11,049 bases of DNA from Anaerolineales bacterium UBA2200 (GTDB lineage Bacteria; Chloroflexota; Anaerolineae; UBA2200): positions 50,199 to 61,247 of the forward strand of contig DCVA01000020.1 in NCBI GenBank assembly GCA_002327925.1, in the 5' to 3' direction. The notes beneath the pieces are model-generated. The model was not told the origin of the DNA and searched no databases. It saw only the letters and a program-made list of their open reading frames with translations. The position numbers were made by a program, and so were the translations under genes. Positions 1-7,013 of this stretch are shown one piece after another (position 1 is the stretch's first letter; each line of letters opens with the position of its first letter).

Positions 1-404
1 ATGCGCGCCCCGCCGGAATCGTTCAATCCGATAATGGGGGCACCGACCTTTAGGGCCATTTCCATCACCTTGCAGATCTTTTCGGCGTGGGCCTCACCCA
101 GAGAGCCGCCAAAGACAGTAAAGTCCTGCGAGAACAAGTACACCAGGCGCCCGCCGACTGTGCCGTAGCCTGTGACCACGCCGTCACCGTAAGGGTGGGA
201 CTTGTCCAGACCGAACCCGATGGCGCGGTGCCTGACGAACATGTCAATCTCGCGAAAGCTGCCAGGATCGAGCAGCAGCTCCACCCGCTCACGGGCCAGC
301 AGCTTACCCGCGGCATGCTGTTTGACAGCCCGCTCGGGCCCTCCGCCCTGTTTCGCCTCTTCTCGCATGGCGCGCAATTGCGCGATCTTCTCGCTCTCTG
401 ACAT
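1..404 (-). CDS. Acyl-CoA carboxyltransferase subunit, N-terminal part (propionyl-CoA carboxylase beta / methylmalonyl-CoA decarboxylase alpha type)
   Basis: This is the first 134 codons of a biotin-dependent carboxyltransferase of the crotonase fold; the frame stays open through the left edge of the window. The family moves a carboxyl group between biotin and propionyl-CoA or methylmalonyl-CoA. Visible family motifs are the N-terminal QHAAGKLLARERVELLLD segment (about residues 29-46), YLFSQDFTVFGGSLGEAHAEK (split around residues 89-109) and GAPIIGLNDSGGAR near residues 121-134, which leads into the acyl-CoA oxyanion-hole region. The ATG at 404 is preceded by AAGGAG (416-421), which abuts the stop of the TPR gene; spacing is 11 bases, a little long. 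The full protein should be about 510-520 residues. Biotin carboxylase or biotin-carrier subunits are expected further left, and their presence would separate PCC beta from MmdA. The upstream thiolase and acyl-CoA dehydrogenase fit propionate or odd/branched-chain acyl-CoA metabolism. Confidence 0.93.
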   Translation of the reverse strand, partial: MSESEKIAQLRAMREEAKQGGGPERAVKQHAAGKLLARERVELLLDPGSFREIDMFVRHRAIGFGLDKSHPYGDGVVTGYGTVGGRLVYLFSQDFTVFGGSLGEAHAEKICKVMEMALKVGAPIIGLNDSGGAR

Positions 405-412
405 GAGCCGCC

Positions 413-1546
413 CTACTCCTTGTCTCTGGACAACTTGCTGCCTCGCTCGATATCCCTGTAGGTAAGCTGGTCTTCCGTGGCCAGTCGGTGGATCAGCACG
501 GTCAGGCCCATCATGGTGCGCCCCGCCTCGTCTATGCCCTGTCTGTCCTGTGCCTGGCGGAACAGAGCCAGACTGCGCTGCAGAAACATCCCGGCCTCGA
601 GCAGAGAGCCCTGATCGATGCTGAGGCAGGCTATGTCATAGCACAACCTGGCCTCGGCGCCCCTGTCCTCGGCCACCTCTTCGTCCTCCAGACAGGCACG
701 CAGCCAGGAAAAGGCCAGCAGCCAGTCCCCTGTGGCCTGGTAGAGGCGCGCGATGTCACGCTTGATCTCTACCTCGCCCGTTACGTTGTCTCTCACGCGG
801 TACAGGTCCAGGCTCCGCTGCAAGTCCAGCAGCGCGTCCTCAAAGTTGTCCAGCGCCATCTCGGAGCGTGCCGCCAGGCGCAGCATTCTGGCTTCAGCGA
901 GAGCGTTGCCGCTCCTTTGAGCCAGAGTCACACCCTGTCTGGCTAACTCCAGAGCCTGCGCGTGATCTCCGGCAACGCGGCAGGCACCGGTCAGGGTGAA
1001 GAGGGCATCGAGCTGCAGCTCACGCGGCAGGTGAGGCCTGCCATCCAGCACCCTTCGCAGAACGGCAGCACCCTGCGCTGTGTCTCCCGCCCTGACGAGA
1101 AGGGTGCCCCGGTGGAATCCGGCGAGCTGAGGCCAGGCGTTCTGTGGAAGCTGGCCTTCCGAGTCCTGGCAGGCTTCGTATTCACGCAGCGCCTCATCCT
1201 TGCGCCCGAGTCTCTCCAGAGCACGGCCGCTGTTGACGTGCAGCGAGTCAAGCAGCTCGGTCGATGCGCCGCCAGGCGCTCTCTGGTCCGGGCTGCCCTG
1301 TTCGCTGTCACCCTGCAGGCAGGCCGCGGCCCTGTCGAAGGCCTCCAGCGCCTCCGCCCACTGGCCCTGTTTCAGCAGTTTCGCTCCTTCTCCGGCAACG
1401 GCCTGGGCATCCAGCCGTCTTGCGCGCTCTTCCTGCGCGAGAAACTCACGTTGCGCCAGTCCCCGTTTGCGCCGCAGCTCGCGCAACCACCAGATGACGG
1501 GCGGACCCAACAGAATCACCCAGAAGCCAATGACGGTGCTGTCCAT
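413..1546 (-). CDS. Membrane-anchored TPR-repeat protein of unknown function
   Basis: A 377-residue protein I cannot assign to a named family. Residues 4-21 form one hydrophobic segment followed by a basic cluster (RELRRKR, 22-28). By the positive-inside rule this predicts a single N-terminal anchor with the rest in the cytoplasm. A charged, possibly coiled-coil stretch (about 30-50) leads into helical repeats. TPR-like units with the small/aromatic/Ala spacing are visible around 52-76, 101-124, 180-209, 216-250 and 258-287, with weaker ones to about 330. A Gly/Ser/Gln/Pro-rich linker (about 78-96) separates the first unit from the rest. The start is taken as ATG 1546, two bases after the dCMP deaminase stop. 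An in-frame ATG at 1633 would add 29 residues lying wholly over the deaminase gene and place the anchor internally, so it is less likely. TPR proteins usually scaffold complexes; no catalytic motif is seen. Confidence 0.85.
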   Translation of the reverse strand: MDSTVIGFWVILLGPPVIWWLRELRRKRGLAQREFLAQEERARRLDAQAVAGEGAKLLKQGQWAEALEAFDRAAACLQGDSEQGSPDQRAPGGASTELLDSLHVNSGRALERLGRKDEALREYEACQDSEGQLPQNAWPQLAGFHRGTLLVRAGDTAQGAAVLRRVLDGRPHLPRELQLDALFTLTGACRVAGDHAQALELARQGVTLAQRSGNALAEARMLRLAARSEMALDNFEDALLDLQRSLDLYRVRDNVTGEVEIKRDIARLYQATGDWLLAFSWLRACLEDEEVAEDRGAEARLCYDIACLSIDQGSLLEAGMFLQRSLALFRQAQDRQGIDEAGRTMMGLTVLIHRLATEDQLTYRDIERGSKLSRDKE

Positions 1547-1548
1547 CG

Positions 1549-2007
1549 CTAGTCGTGGTTCCAGACCACGAGCTCGATGCCAGCCTGCTCCAGAAAAGCA
1601 CGGGCCAGGTCGTCCGGATACGAGTCGTGGCACACCACCCGGCGCAAACCCGAGTTGATGATCATCTTGGCGCAGGTGAGGCAGGGTTGATGGGTCGAGT
1701 AGAGAGAGCCTCCGGCCACGGACACCCCGTGCAGAGCGGCCTGGATAATGGCGTTCTGTTCGGCATGCAGGCCGCGGCAGATCTCCTGACGCTCGCCGGA
1801 GGGGATGTGCAGCGTCTCGCGCAGGCAGCCGGTCTGCTCGCAGTGCTCAAAGCCGCTCGGAGCGCCATTGTATCCTGTCGCCAGGATCTGCTTGTCTTTG
1901 ACGATGATCGCCCCCACAGCACGGCGCAGGCAGGTGGAGCGCCTCGCCACTTGCAGGGTGATCTCCATAAAGTACTCGTCCCAGGACGGGCGGGCGGCGG
2001 AGGTCAC
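1549..2007 (-). CDS. dCMP deaminase (ComEB-like cytidine/deoxycytidylate deaminase)
   Basis: A 152-residue zinc deaminase predicted to convert dCMP to dUMP, the substrate for the ThyX encoded just upstream. The catalytic signature is complete: His-Ala-Glu at 81-83 (zinc ligand and proton-shuttle Glu) and Pro-Cys-x-x-Cys at 108-112 (two zinc Cys). The N-terminal RPSWDEYFMEI and RRSTCLRRAVGAIIV, and the Cys/His-rich insert GFEHCEQTGC, are typical of dCMP deaminases rather than of cytidine or guanine deaminases. Cys26, His55, Cys56, Cys61 and Cys77 may include a second structural zinc site, as in phage T4 dCMP deaminase. The start is GTG at 2007, forming a GTGA four-base overlap with the thyX stop, with a G-rich Shine-Dalgarno-like run ahead. 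This places RPSWDEYF seven residues in, as in relatives. A longer reading from 2253 lies over thyX and is rejected. Coupled translation with thyX is inferred. Confidence 0.94.
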   Translation of the reverse strand: MTSAARPSWDEYFMEITLQVARRSTCLRRAVGAIIVKDKQILATGYNGAPSGFEHCEQTGCLRETLHIPSGERQEICRGLHAEQNAIIQAALHGVSVAGGSLYSTHQPCLTCAKMIINSGLRRVVCHDSYPDDLARAFLEQAGIELVVWNHD

Positions 2008-2645
2008 GGTTTGTCCCCCGCCCCCTGGGCCGATCCCCGGCCCAGAACGAACTCCTTGAAGGCCACTGCCGTGACCGGCATCACCTTTTCGTACAGGGCG
2101 AGGATTGCCTCCGCGTACTGGCGGTGCTCCCACTGAGCTGCCGGATCCAGGCGCTTGGACAGCCAGTTCATCAGCGACCAGGCATTGACGGTCCAGATGA
2201 ACTCTGTGTGGAGACCGAGCCCCAGCACGGAGCGAGCGCGCTCTTTCTTCCATCCGGCCTCCACCAGCCGGTCATAGAGGTCGATGGATGCCTCCATGTG
2301 CCGTGTGTATTCTTCCAGCAGGGGCTCACCCTTCGGGATGTAGTACTCACGGTTGGCCACGCAGTAGCGCAGACTGCGTTCGTTGAACGAGCCGATGCGG
2401 TGGCGCATCCACTGGCGCGCCACAAAGATGGGGCATTTGACGCCCCAGCGAAAGACAGAGTGCTCGAACACCGTGTTATGCCGGGGCTCGCTCTTCATCA
2501 GCCGCCGAATCAGGCGCACATCCGCCTCCGGGTCGTGAGACTCGGACTGGTAGCAGATGCGCGCACCGCGCACCACGGCCTCGTCTCCGCCCATCCATTC
2601 CTCGAGCTGTACCCAGCCTCCGTTGAGGACTAGAATTCGTTCCAT
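2004..2645 (-). CDS. thyX: Flavin-dependent thymidylate synthase ThyX
   Basis: A 213-residue FAD-dependent thymidylate synthase that methylates dUMP to dTMP using methylene-tetrahydrofolate and NAD(P)H. The ThyX motif RHRxxSxNExSxRY is intact at residues 81-94 (RHRIGSFNERSLRY), inside the characteristic context PIFVARQWMRHR. Other family blocks are TVFEHSVFRWGVKCP upstream and the C-terminal FIWTVNAWSLMNWLSKRLDPAAQWE (split around 147-171), which carries the conserved Arg and the Asn of the active site. Start choice: ATG 2645 has AGGCGG (2651-2656) five bases upstream, whereas the in-frame GTG at 2651 would overlap that Shine-Dalgarno. The gene lies 19 bases after the acyl-CoA dehydrogenase stop and overlaps the dCMP deaminase by four bases. 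Together the pair gives dCMP -> dUMP -> dTMP, and the host probably lacks or does not rely on ThyA (inference). Confidence 0.97.
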   Translation of the reverse strand: MERILVLNGGWVQLEEWMGGDEAVVRGARICYQSESHDPEADVRLIRRLMKSEPRHNTVFEHSVFRWGVKCPIFVARQWMRHRIGSFNERSLRYCVANREYYIPKGEPLLEEYTRHMEASIDLYDRLVEAGWKKERARSVLGLGLHTEFIWTVNAWSLMNWLSKRLDPAAQWEHRQYAEAILALYEKVMPVTAVAFKEFVLGRGSAQGAGDKP

Positions 2646-2650
2646 CGACA

Positions 2651-2656
2651 CCGCCT
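2651..2656 (-). promoter_or_regulatory. Shine-Dalgarno of thyX (decides the start)
   Basis: On the minus strand AGGCGG stands five bases before ATG 2645. The competing in-frame GTG at 2651 begins on the last base of this motif and has no other purine-rich site ahead of it, so the ATG is preferred. Confidence 0.6.
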
Positions 2657-2664
2657 GCGAAAGA

Positions 2665-3804
2665 TTAGCTCAACACTGCACGGGCGATGACCATACGCTG
2701 GACCTCGCTGGTGCCTTCGTAGATCTCGGTGATCTTGGCGTCGCGATAGTTGCGCTCGACCGAGTATTCCTTCATATAGCCGTAGCCGCCGTGGATCTGT
2801 ACGGCACGGTCGGCCACCCAGACGGCCGTCTCTGAGGCGAACAGCTTGGCCATCGACGCCTCTTTGCTGTAGGGCTGGCCCGACTGCTTGGCCAGGGCGG
2901 CATTGTAGGTGAGCAGACGAGCGGCCTCGATGCGCGTGGCCATGTCGGCCAGCATCCACTGAATGGCCTGGAACTGGCCGATGGGCTGTCCGAACTGGAC
3001 GCGCTCCTTGGAATACTTGACCGCAGCCTCGTACGCCGCCTGGGCGATGCCCACGGCCTGCGCCGCCACGCCAATGCGGCCGGCGTCGAGCACGGTCATG
3101 GCGATCTTAAAGCCCTGGCCCTCCTCGCCCAGACGGGCCGTGGCGGGAACGTGTACATCGGTGAACACCAGCTCACAGGTGTTGCTGCCGCGGATGCCCA
3201 TCTTGTGTTCCTCTTTGCCGACGCTGAACCCGGGCGTGCCCTTCTCTACCACGAACGCGGTGATGCCGCGGTGCTTCTGCGCCTTGTCGGTCATCGCAAA
3301 CAGAATCACGATGTCGGCAAAGCTGCCATTGGTGATAAAGTGCTTGGTGCCGTTGATCACATACTCATCCCCGGAACGCACAGCGGTCGTCAACTGGGCA
3401 GCCGAATCGCAGCCGGCTCCCGGCTCTGTCAGGGCGAACGCTCCGATCTTTTCGCCCCGCGCCAGCGGGCGAAGGTACTTGTCCTTCTGTTCATCCGTGC
3501 CGAACTTTTCCAGCCCGGCGCAGACCAGCGAGTTCTGCACGGCCATCACGATGGCCGTCGAGGCACAGGCCTTGGCCAGCTCCTCGATGGCGATCACATA
3601 GCTAACCGGGTCCGCTCCGCCTCCATCGTACTTTTCCGGCACGGTCAGGCCCAGCAGTCCGAGCTGGCCCATCTTTTTGATGTTCTCGAAGGGGACGATG
3701 CCTTTGTCGTCGATCTCGGCCGCGATGGGCGCCACTTCCTTCTGCGCAAAGTCCCGCACCATCTTGCGGATCATCTCCTGCTCTTCACTGAACTTGAGAT
3801 CCAT
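2665..3804 (-). CDS. Acyl-CoA dehydrogenase (short/branched-chain, Bcd-like)
   Basis: A full-length 379-residue FAD-dependent acyl-CoA dehydrogenase, which makes 2,3-enoyl-CoA from a saturated acyl-CoA and passes electrons to electron-transfer flavoprotein. The N-terminal helical domain begins MDLKFSEEQEMIRKMVRDF. The flavin/substrate block is GAFALTEPGAGCDSAA (about 131-146), followed by the beta-domain motif NGTKHFITNG. The C-terminal signature QIHGGYGYMKEYSVER precedes EIYEGTSEVQR, where Glu363 aligns with the catalytic base (MCAD Glu376, SCAD Glu368). The overall pattern resembles butyryl- or short/branched-chain enzymes, but chain length cannot be fixed from motifs alone. The start has a strong GAGGAGG (3810-3816) five bases upstream. 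It lies 45 bases after the thiolase stop and is probably co-transcribed with it. One oddity is Cys where the usual acyl-CoA dehydrogenase signature has Ser/Thr (GAGCD for GAG[ST]D). Confidence 0.95.
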   Translation of the reverse strand: MDLKFSEEQEMIRKMVRDFAQKEVAPIAAEIDDKGIVPFENIKKMGQLGLLGLTVPEKYDGGGADPVSYVIAIEELAKACASTAIVMAVQNSLVCAGLEKFGTDEQKDKYLRPLARGEKIGAFALTEPGAGCDSAAQLTTAVRSGDEYVINGTKHFITNGSFADIVILFAMTDKAQKHRGITAFVVEKGTPGFSVGKEEHKMGIRGSNTCELVFTDVHVPATARLGEEGQGFKIAMTVLDAGRIGVAAQAVGIAQAAYEAAVKYSKERVQFGQPIGQFQAIQWMLADMATRIEAARLLTYNAALAKQSGQPYSKEASMAKLFASETAVWVADRAVQIHGGYGYMKEYSVERNYRDAKITEIYEGTSEVQRMVIARAVLS

Positions 3805-3849
3805 CGTAACCTCCTCGTAGCTAGATTGACCGGCGCTCAGGCGTCGATC

Positions 3850-5040
3850 TCAGACTACTTCCAGGGTCATCGCCACCGCCTCGCCGCCCCCGAGACAAAG
3901 AGCGGCCAGGCCGGTCTTGAGCTTGCGGTCGCGCAAAGCGTGAATCAGGGTCACCAGCACTCGCGCCCCGCTGCAGCCGATCGGGTGGCCCAGCGCGATC
4001 GCGCCGCCGTTGACGTTCACGCGGGTCCAGTCAACCCCCAGTGCCTTGCCATCAGCCACAGTCTGGGCCGCAAAGGCCTCGTTGATCTCGATGAGGTCTA
4101 TGTCCTCCAACCTGTAGCCGGACTTGCTGAGCAGCTTTTTGACGGCAAAGATCGGCGCGGTAAAGATGCGCAGCGGCTCCACCGCTGCCTGATCATAGCC
4201 GGTGATGAAAGCCAGCGGTTTGATGCCCAGGGCCACGGCCGTATCTTCGCCCACGATCACCAGGGCTGCCGCCCCGTCGGTAATGCCCGGGGAGTTGCCG
4301 GCGGTGACCACGCCGTCCTTCTGGAAAGCCGCCTGGAGTCTCGCCAGCGCCTCGAGGGTCGTATCCGCACGCGGGCACTCGTCCGTGTCAAAGATTACCG
4401 GAGGGCCCTTGCGCTGCGGCACTTCAACCGGCACGATCTCGTCCTTGAACCTGCCGGCCTGAATCGCCGCGACCGCTTTCGCCTGACTGCCCACTGCGAA
4501 CTCGTCCAGCTCCTGGCGAGTGAGGCGGTACTCACGTGCGACCCACTCTGCAGAATTGCCCATATGCTGATTCTCAAAGGCGCACCAGAGACCGTCATGA
4601 ACGGTCGCATCCACCACGGTCCCGTTGCCGAGCCTGTAGCCCTGGCGGGCCTGAGGCAGGAGGTAAGGGCCCTGAGTCATGTTCTCCATGCCGCCGGCCA
4701 CGATGATGTCCGCATCTCCGGCGATGATGGCCTGAGCACCGAGCATCACCGTCTTCATACCTGAGCCGCAGATCTTGTTGACCGTGGTCGCGCCCACGCT
4801 GGCCGGCAGTCCGGCCTTGATGGCCGCCTGCCTGGCCGGGGCCTGGCCGATGCCGGCCTGCACCACATTCCCCATCAGCACTTCGTCGATGCGAGCCGCG
4901 TCTATGCCGGCCCGTTTCACCGCCTCGCGGATGGCCACAGCCCCGAGCTGCGGGGCAGTCAGGCCGCCCAGCGCACCCTGGAAACGGCCGATGGCGGTGC
5001 GTGCCGCACTGGCGATCACCACACGACGCTTCGTTGTCAT
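3850..5040 (-). CDS. Acetyl-CoA acetyltransferase (thiolase II type)
   Basis: A 396-residue thiolase catalysing either condensation of two acetyl-CoA to acetoacetyl-CoA or cleavage of 3-ketoacyl-CoA. All catalytic residues are present: the acyl-accepting Cys91 in NKICGSGMK, His352 in GGAIALGHPIGCSGAR, and Cys382 in AALCLGGGEA. These correspond to Cys89, His348 and Cys378 of the Zoogloea enzyme. Length and motif order fit the tetrameric cytosolic thiolases. The final block reads CLGGGEAVAMTLE rather than the more common C[IV]GGG[MQ]G, a variant I associate with acyl-CoA-degrading operons in diverse bacteria. The start is well defined by AAGGAGG (5048-5054) seven bases before ATG 5040. It is the first gene of the probable operon thiolase - acyl-CoA dehydrogenase - thyX - dCMP deaminase - TPR - carboxyltransferase. 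Direction of the reaction in vivo is not visible here. Confidence 0.96.
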   Translation of the reverse strand: MTTKRRVVIASAARTAIGRFQGALGGLTAPQLGAVAIREAVKRAGIDAARIDEVLMGNVVQAGIGQAPARQAAIKAGLPASVGATTVNKICGSGMKTVMLGAQAIIAGDADIIVAGGMENMTQGPYLLPQARQGYRLGNGTVVDATVHDGLWCAFENQHMGNSAEWVAREYRLTRQELDEFAVGSQAKAVAAIQAGRFKDEIVPVEVPQRKGPPVIFDTDECPRADTTLEALARLQAAFQKDGVVTAGNSPGITDGAAALVIVGEDTAVALGIKPLAFITGYDQAAVEPLRIFTAPIFAVKKLLSKSGYRLEDIDLIEINEAFAAQTVADGKALGVDWTRVNVNGGAIALGHPIGCSGARVLVTLIHALRDRKLKTGLAALCLGGGEAVAMTLEVV

Positions 5041-5065
5041 TCCCCTTCCTCCTTGAAGCTGCTGC

Positions 5066-5083
5066 GTCCCGCACCCGCGGGAA
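5066..5083. other. Small inverted repeat upstream of the thiolase gene
   Basis: TCCCGC (5067-5072) and GCGGGA (5077-5082) form a 6-bp stem with an ACCC loop, 26 bases ahead of the thiolase start. Read on the plus strand it is followed by ATTTT, but there is no plus-strand gene to terminate. It could be a 5' leader hairpin or an operator, or chance in GC-rich DNA. I found no convincing promoter hexamers in the 105-base gap, so whether the thiolase operon has its own promoter is open. Confidence 0.25.
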
Positions 5084-5128
5084 TTTTCATCATTGCGCCA
5101 AAGGCGTGAGAAGCACAGAATGACAGGC

Positions 5129-5141
5129 GGCCGCGCCGGCC
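5129..5141 (-). terminator. Possible weak terminator after the MFS gene
   Basis: Just past the MFS stop codon, the minus-strand transcript can form GGCCG-GCG-CGGCC (5-bp GC stem, 3-base loop). It is followed by a loosely U-rich run without a true U tract (GCCUGUCAUUCUGUGCUUCU). Its position between two likely transcription units fits a weak terminator, but the missing U run keeps confidence low. Confidence 0.25.
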
Positions 5142-5145
5142 AGGC

Positions 5146-6474
5146 TCAGGGCGCCGCCTGTCCGCGCGGCGCAGCCAGGCGGGCTCCGGCCGATGGTCCC
5201 TTCAGGAGAGCGGCCATGACGAACCCGGCCACGAAGCGCAGAGCGGAACCCACCAGGAGCGCATCGCGCGTGCCAATCACTTCCGAAACAGCCGTGGCGA
5301 TGAGCGGCGCGCCAAAGGCCGACACGTTGATCAGCGTGTTGAAGATGGCTATGTACGTGGCACGTCGCTCGGCCGGCGCCACCTCCAGGAGGGAGTTGAA
5401 CAGGCCCAGGTTGAAAGCGGGCGCGAAGATGCCCGCAACCGGCTGCATCAGCAGCAGGGGGCCGATGCTGCGCGAGAGCCCCACTCCGAGCGGGTAAAAG
5501 CTCAGTCCGAACACGCCCAGCATCAAGACCAGCCGTGATCCGCGCTTCTCGGCCACCTTGCCCCAGAAGTAGTAGGCCACCATCAGGATGGCCGACTCGA
5601 TCATGGAGAGCGTGCCAATCCATCCCTCGCTCAGCTTGAGCTCGCGAACGCGGTAGATGGAGTACAGGGGCGCGGGAAAGTTCAACGCCCAGTGCCACAC
5701 AAACGCGCCCAGAGTGAACCGCGAATAGCCGCGTTGAGCCCACACAGTTCGCGCCCAGACGCGCACATCCGTGTGCCCCCCGGCGCCTGCGCGCTTTACG
5801 AACACTGGACCCGGCGGCACGGCAATTCGCGCCAGATAGAACAGACTGACCAGAGAGGCGCCAAAGGCCAGGGCAAAGATCAACTGGTAGCTCACGGGGA
5901 AGGGCAGCCAGTCCAACGCTTCACCCACGGCCACGGCGGTCAGCATCGTGACCGCCGAGAGCAGCGCATTGCGTACGCTCACCACTCGGGCGCGCCTGTA
6001 TGGTGGCACCACGTCGGCCAGCATGGCGGTGAAGGACACATTGCCCAGCGCTGCCGGAATCGTTCCCAGCGCCGTGATCAGGACGACCGCCTCCGCCTGC
6101 AGACGCCCACCAAAAAAGGGCACCAGAGCGATCAGCCCGACGGGCAAACGAAGCCAGAACCCGGCGCGCATCAGAATGCGGCGGCGGTCCTGATGTCGTT
6201 CGATCAGTCTGGCGGCAGGGATCTGAAAGATGACGTTGACCAGGGCCGGCAGAGAGGACAGCAGGCCGATCAGTAGATTGCTGGCGCCCAATCGCAGGGC
6301 AAAAACGCTGGTGAAGGTCAACGTGACGCTAGACAGCACCCCGTACCAGGCGATTTCGCGGTACAGGTTCAGGACGTTGTTCTGGGACGTGGGCGGGCCC
6401 GGCACGAACCATCGCACCAGCAGCTCGCGAGTGTGGTCCAGGTTTAGCTTGAGCTGAGATCCGATTGCGTTCAT
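5146..6474 (-). CDS. MFS transporter, 12 transmembrane helices, substrate unknown
   Basis: A 442-residue integral membrane protein of the major facilitator superfamily. About twelve hydrophobic helices can be drawn (roughly 40-62, 66-90, 99-121, 128-155, 166-192, 196-217, then a polar central loop 220-250, 257-281, 286-309, 317-338, 344-370, 376-404, 408-430). The cytoplasmic loop after helix 2 reads ARLIERHQDRRRILM, the degenerate MFS motif A position, and a second basic loop KVAEKRGSR follows helix 8. The N-terminal block NLDHTRELLVRWFVPGPPTSQNN is long and distinctive. I recall similar N-termini in Chloroflexota transporters, but this is memory, not a search. The start overlaps the HIT gene stop as ATGA (6471-6474), so translation is probably coupled. 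The protein could be an efflux pump or a nutrient/metabolite carrier; nothing in the sequence decides the substrate. Confidence 0.9.
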   Translation of the reverse strand: MNAIGSQLKLNLDHTRELLVRWFVPGPPTSQNNVLNLYREIAWYGVLSSVTLTFTSVFALRLGASNLLIGLLSSLPALVNVIFQIPAARLIERHQDRRRILMRAGFWLRLPVGLIALVPFFGGRLQAEAVVLITALGTIPAALGNVSFTAMLADVVPPYRRARVVSVRNALLSAVTMLTAVAVGEALDWLPFPVSYQLIFALAFGASLVSLFYLARIAVPPGPVFVKRAGAGGHTDVRVWARTVWAQRGYSRFTLGAFVWHWALNFPAPLYSIYRVRELKLSEGWIGTLSMIESAILMVAYYFWGKVAEKRGSRLVLMLGVFGLSFYPLGVGLSRSIGPLLLMQPVAGIFAPAFNLGLFNSLLEVAPAERRATYIAIFNTLINVSAFGAPLIATAVSEVIGTRDALLVGSALRFVAGFVMAALLKGPSAGARLAAPRGQAAP

Positions 6475-6989
6475 TCGAGCGACAGGTGCTCCTCTGCAGA
6501 ACCGGCCGGCCCGGTCAGGGCCTTTGTCAGCTTGAGGTACGTCTCGGCCAGAGACTCGGGCAGCACGCGCACATCGCCCAGCACGGGCATAAAGTTGGTG
6601 TCGTTGTGCCAGCGCGGCACGACGTGGATGTGCAGGTGATCCTGGATTCCTGCGCCGGCCGCCTCACCCAGATTCAGGCCGACGTTGAATCCCGAAGCAC
6701 ACATCGACCTGCGCAGGGCCCGCACGACGTTTTGCGTCAGGGTCATCATCTCGGTCAGGGTTTCGAGATCCAGCCGGGCCAGATCCCCGCTGTGCTCGTT
6801 CGGCACGATCAGGGTGTGGCCATTGGTATAGGGGAAGGTATTGAGGACGACAAAGGCCCGCCGGCCGCGCTGCACGATGTAGTGCGCAGCATCGTCGCCG
6901 GCCGAAAGGGCCTGGCAGAAGACGCAACCGCCCTGGGACTTGTCGCCCAGGATGTATTTCATGCGCCAAGGCGCCCAGATACGCTTCAA
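6471..6989 (-). CDS. HIT-family hydrolase/phosphorylase (Ap4A phosphorylase-like)
   Basis: A 172-residue histidine-triad protein expected to cleave dinucleoside polyphosphates or related nucleotide conjugates. The triad HLHIHVV lies at 118-124, with His120 as the probable nucleophile. The extended context GFNVGLNLGEAAGAG...VPRW...NF and the N-terminal IWAPWRMKYI resemble the Ap4A phosphorylase branch (mycobacterial Rv2613c) more than Hint. A CVFC pair (Cys22/Cys25) may bind zinc. Start choice: TTG 6989 has GAGGTGA (6994-7000) four bases upstream. The in-frame ATG at 7016 would add nine residues (MAYPLRGET), has no Shine-Dalgarno, and sits in the 3' arm of a hairpin; I prefer the TTG but cannot exclude the ATG. 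It is the first gene of a two-gene unit with the MFS transporter, behind a clear promoter. Confidence 0.93.
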   Translation of the reverse strand: MKRIWAPWRMKYILGDKSQGGCVFCQALSAGDDAAHYIVQRGRRAFVVLNTFPYTNGHTLIVPNEHSGDLARLDLETLTEMMTLTQNVVRALRRSMCASGFNVGLNLGEAAGAGIQDHLHIHVVPRWHNDTNFMPVLGDVRVLPESLAETYLKLTKALTGPAGSAEEHLSLE

Positions 6990-6993
6990 GGTC

Positions 6994-7000
6994 TCACCTC
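6994..7000 (-). promoter_or_regulatory. Shine-Dalgarno favouring the TTG start of the HIT gene
   Basis: GAGGTGA on the minus strand lies four bases before TTG 6989. The region before ATG 7016 (ACAACCUUCCGCCC) has no purine-rich site. This makes TTG the likelier start despite its rarity. Confidence 0.55.
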
Positions 7001-7013
7001 GTAAGGGATAAGC

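Noticed and set aside
413..1633. Longer TPR protein beginning at ATG 1633.
   Set aside because: The added 29 residues overlap the dCMP deaminase coding end, are Arg/Gly/Pro-rich, and would displace the N-terminal membrane anchor. ATG 1546 directly after the deaminase stop is more natural.
1549..2253. Longer dCMP deaminase beginning at 2253.
   Set aside because: The extra 82 residues overlie the thyX coding sequence and show no deaminase similarity. GTG 2007 gives the usual family N-terminus and a standard four-base overlap.
3151..4764. A 537-codon open frame on the plus strand, antisense to the acyl-CoA dehydrogenase and thiolase genes.
   Set aside because: It lies opposite two genes with complete catalytic motifs, has no recognisable domain, and has the Arg/His/Leu/Gly-rich composition of a mirror frame in GC-rich DNA. 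It also crosses the gap between the two genes without respecting it.
5041..5145. Promoter for the thiolase operon.
   Set aside because: Only weak hexamers with poor spacing (for example TTCTCA and GAAAAT 18 bases apart) are visible in the gap. The operon may be read from upstream or use another sigma factor; I cannot support a site.
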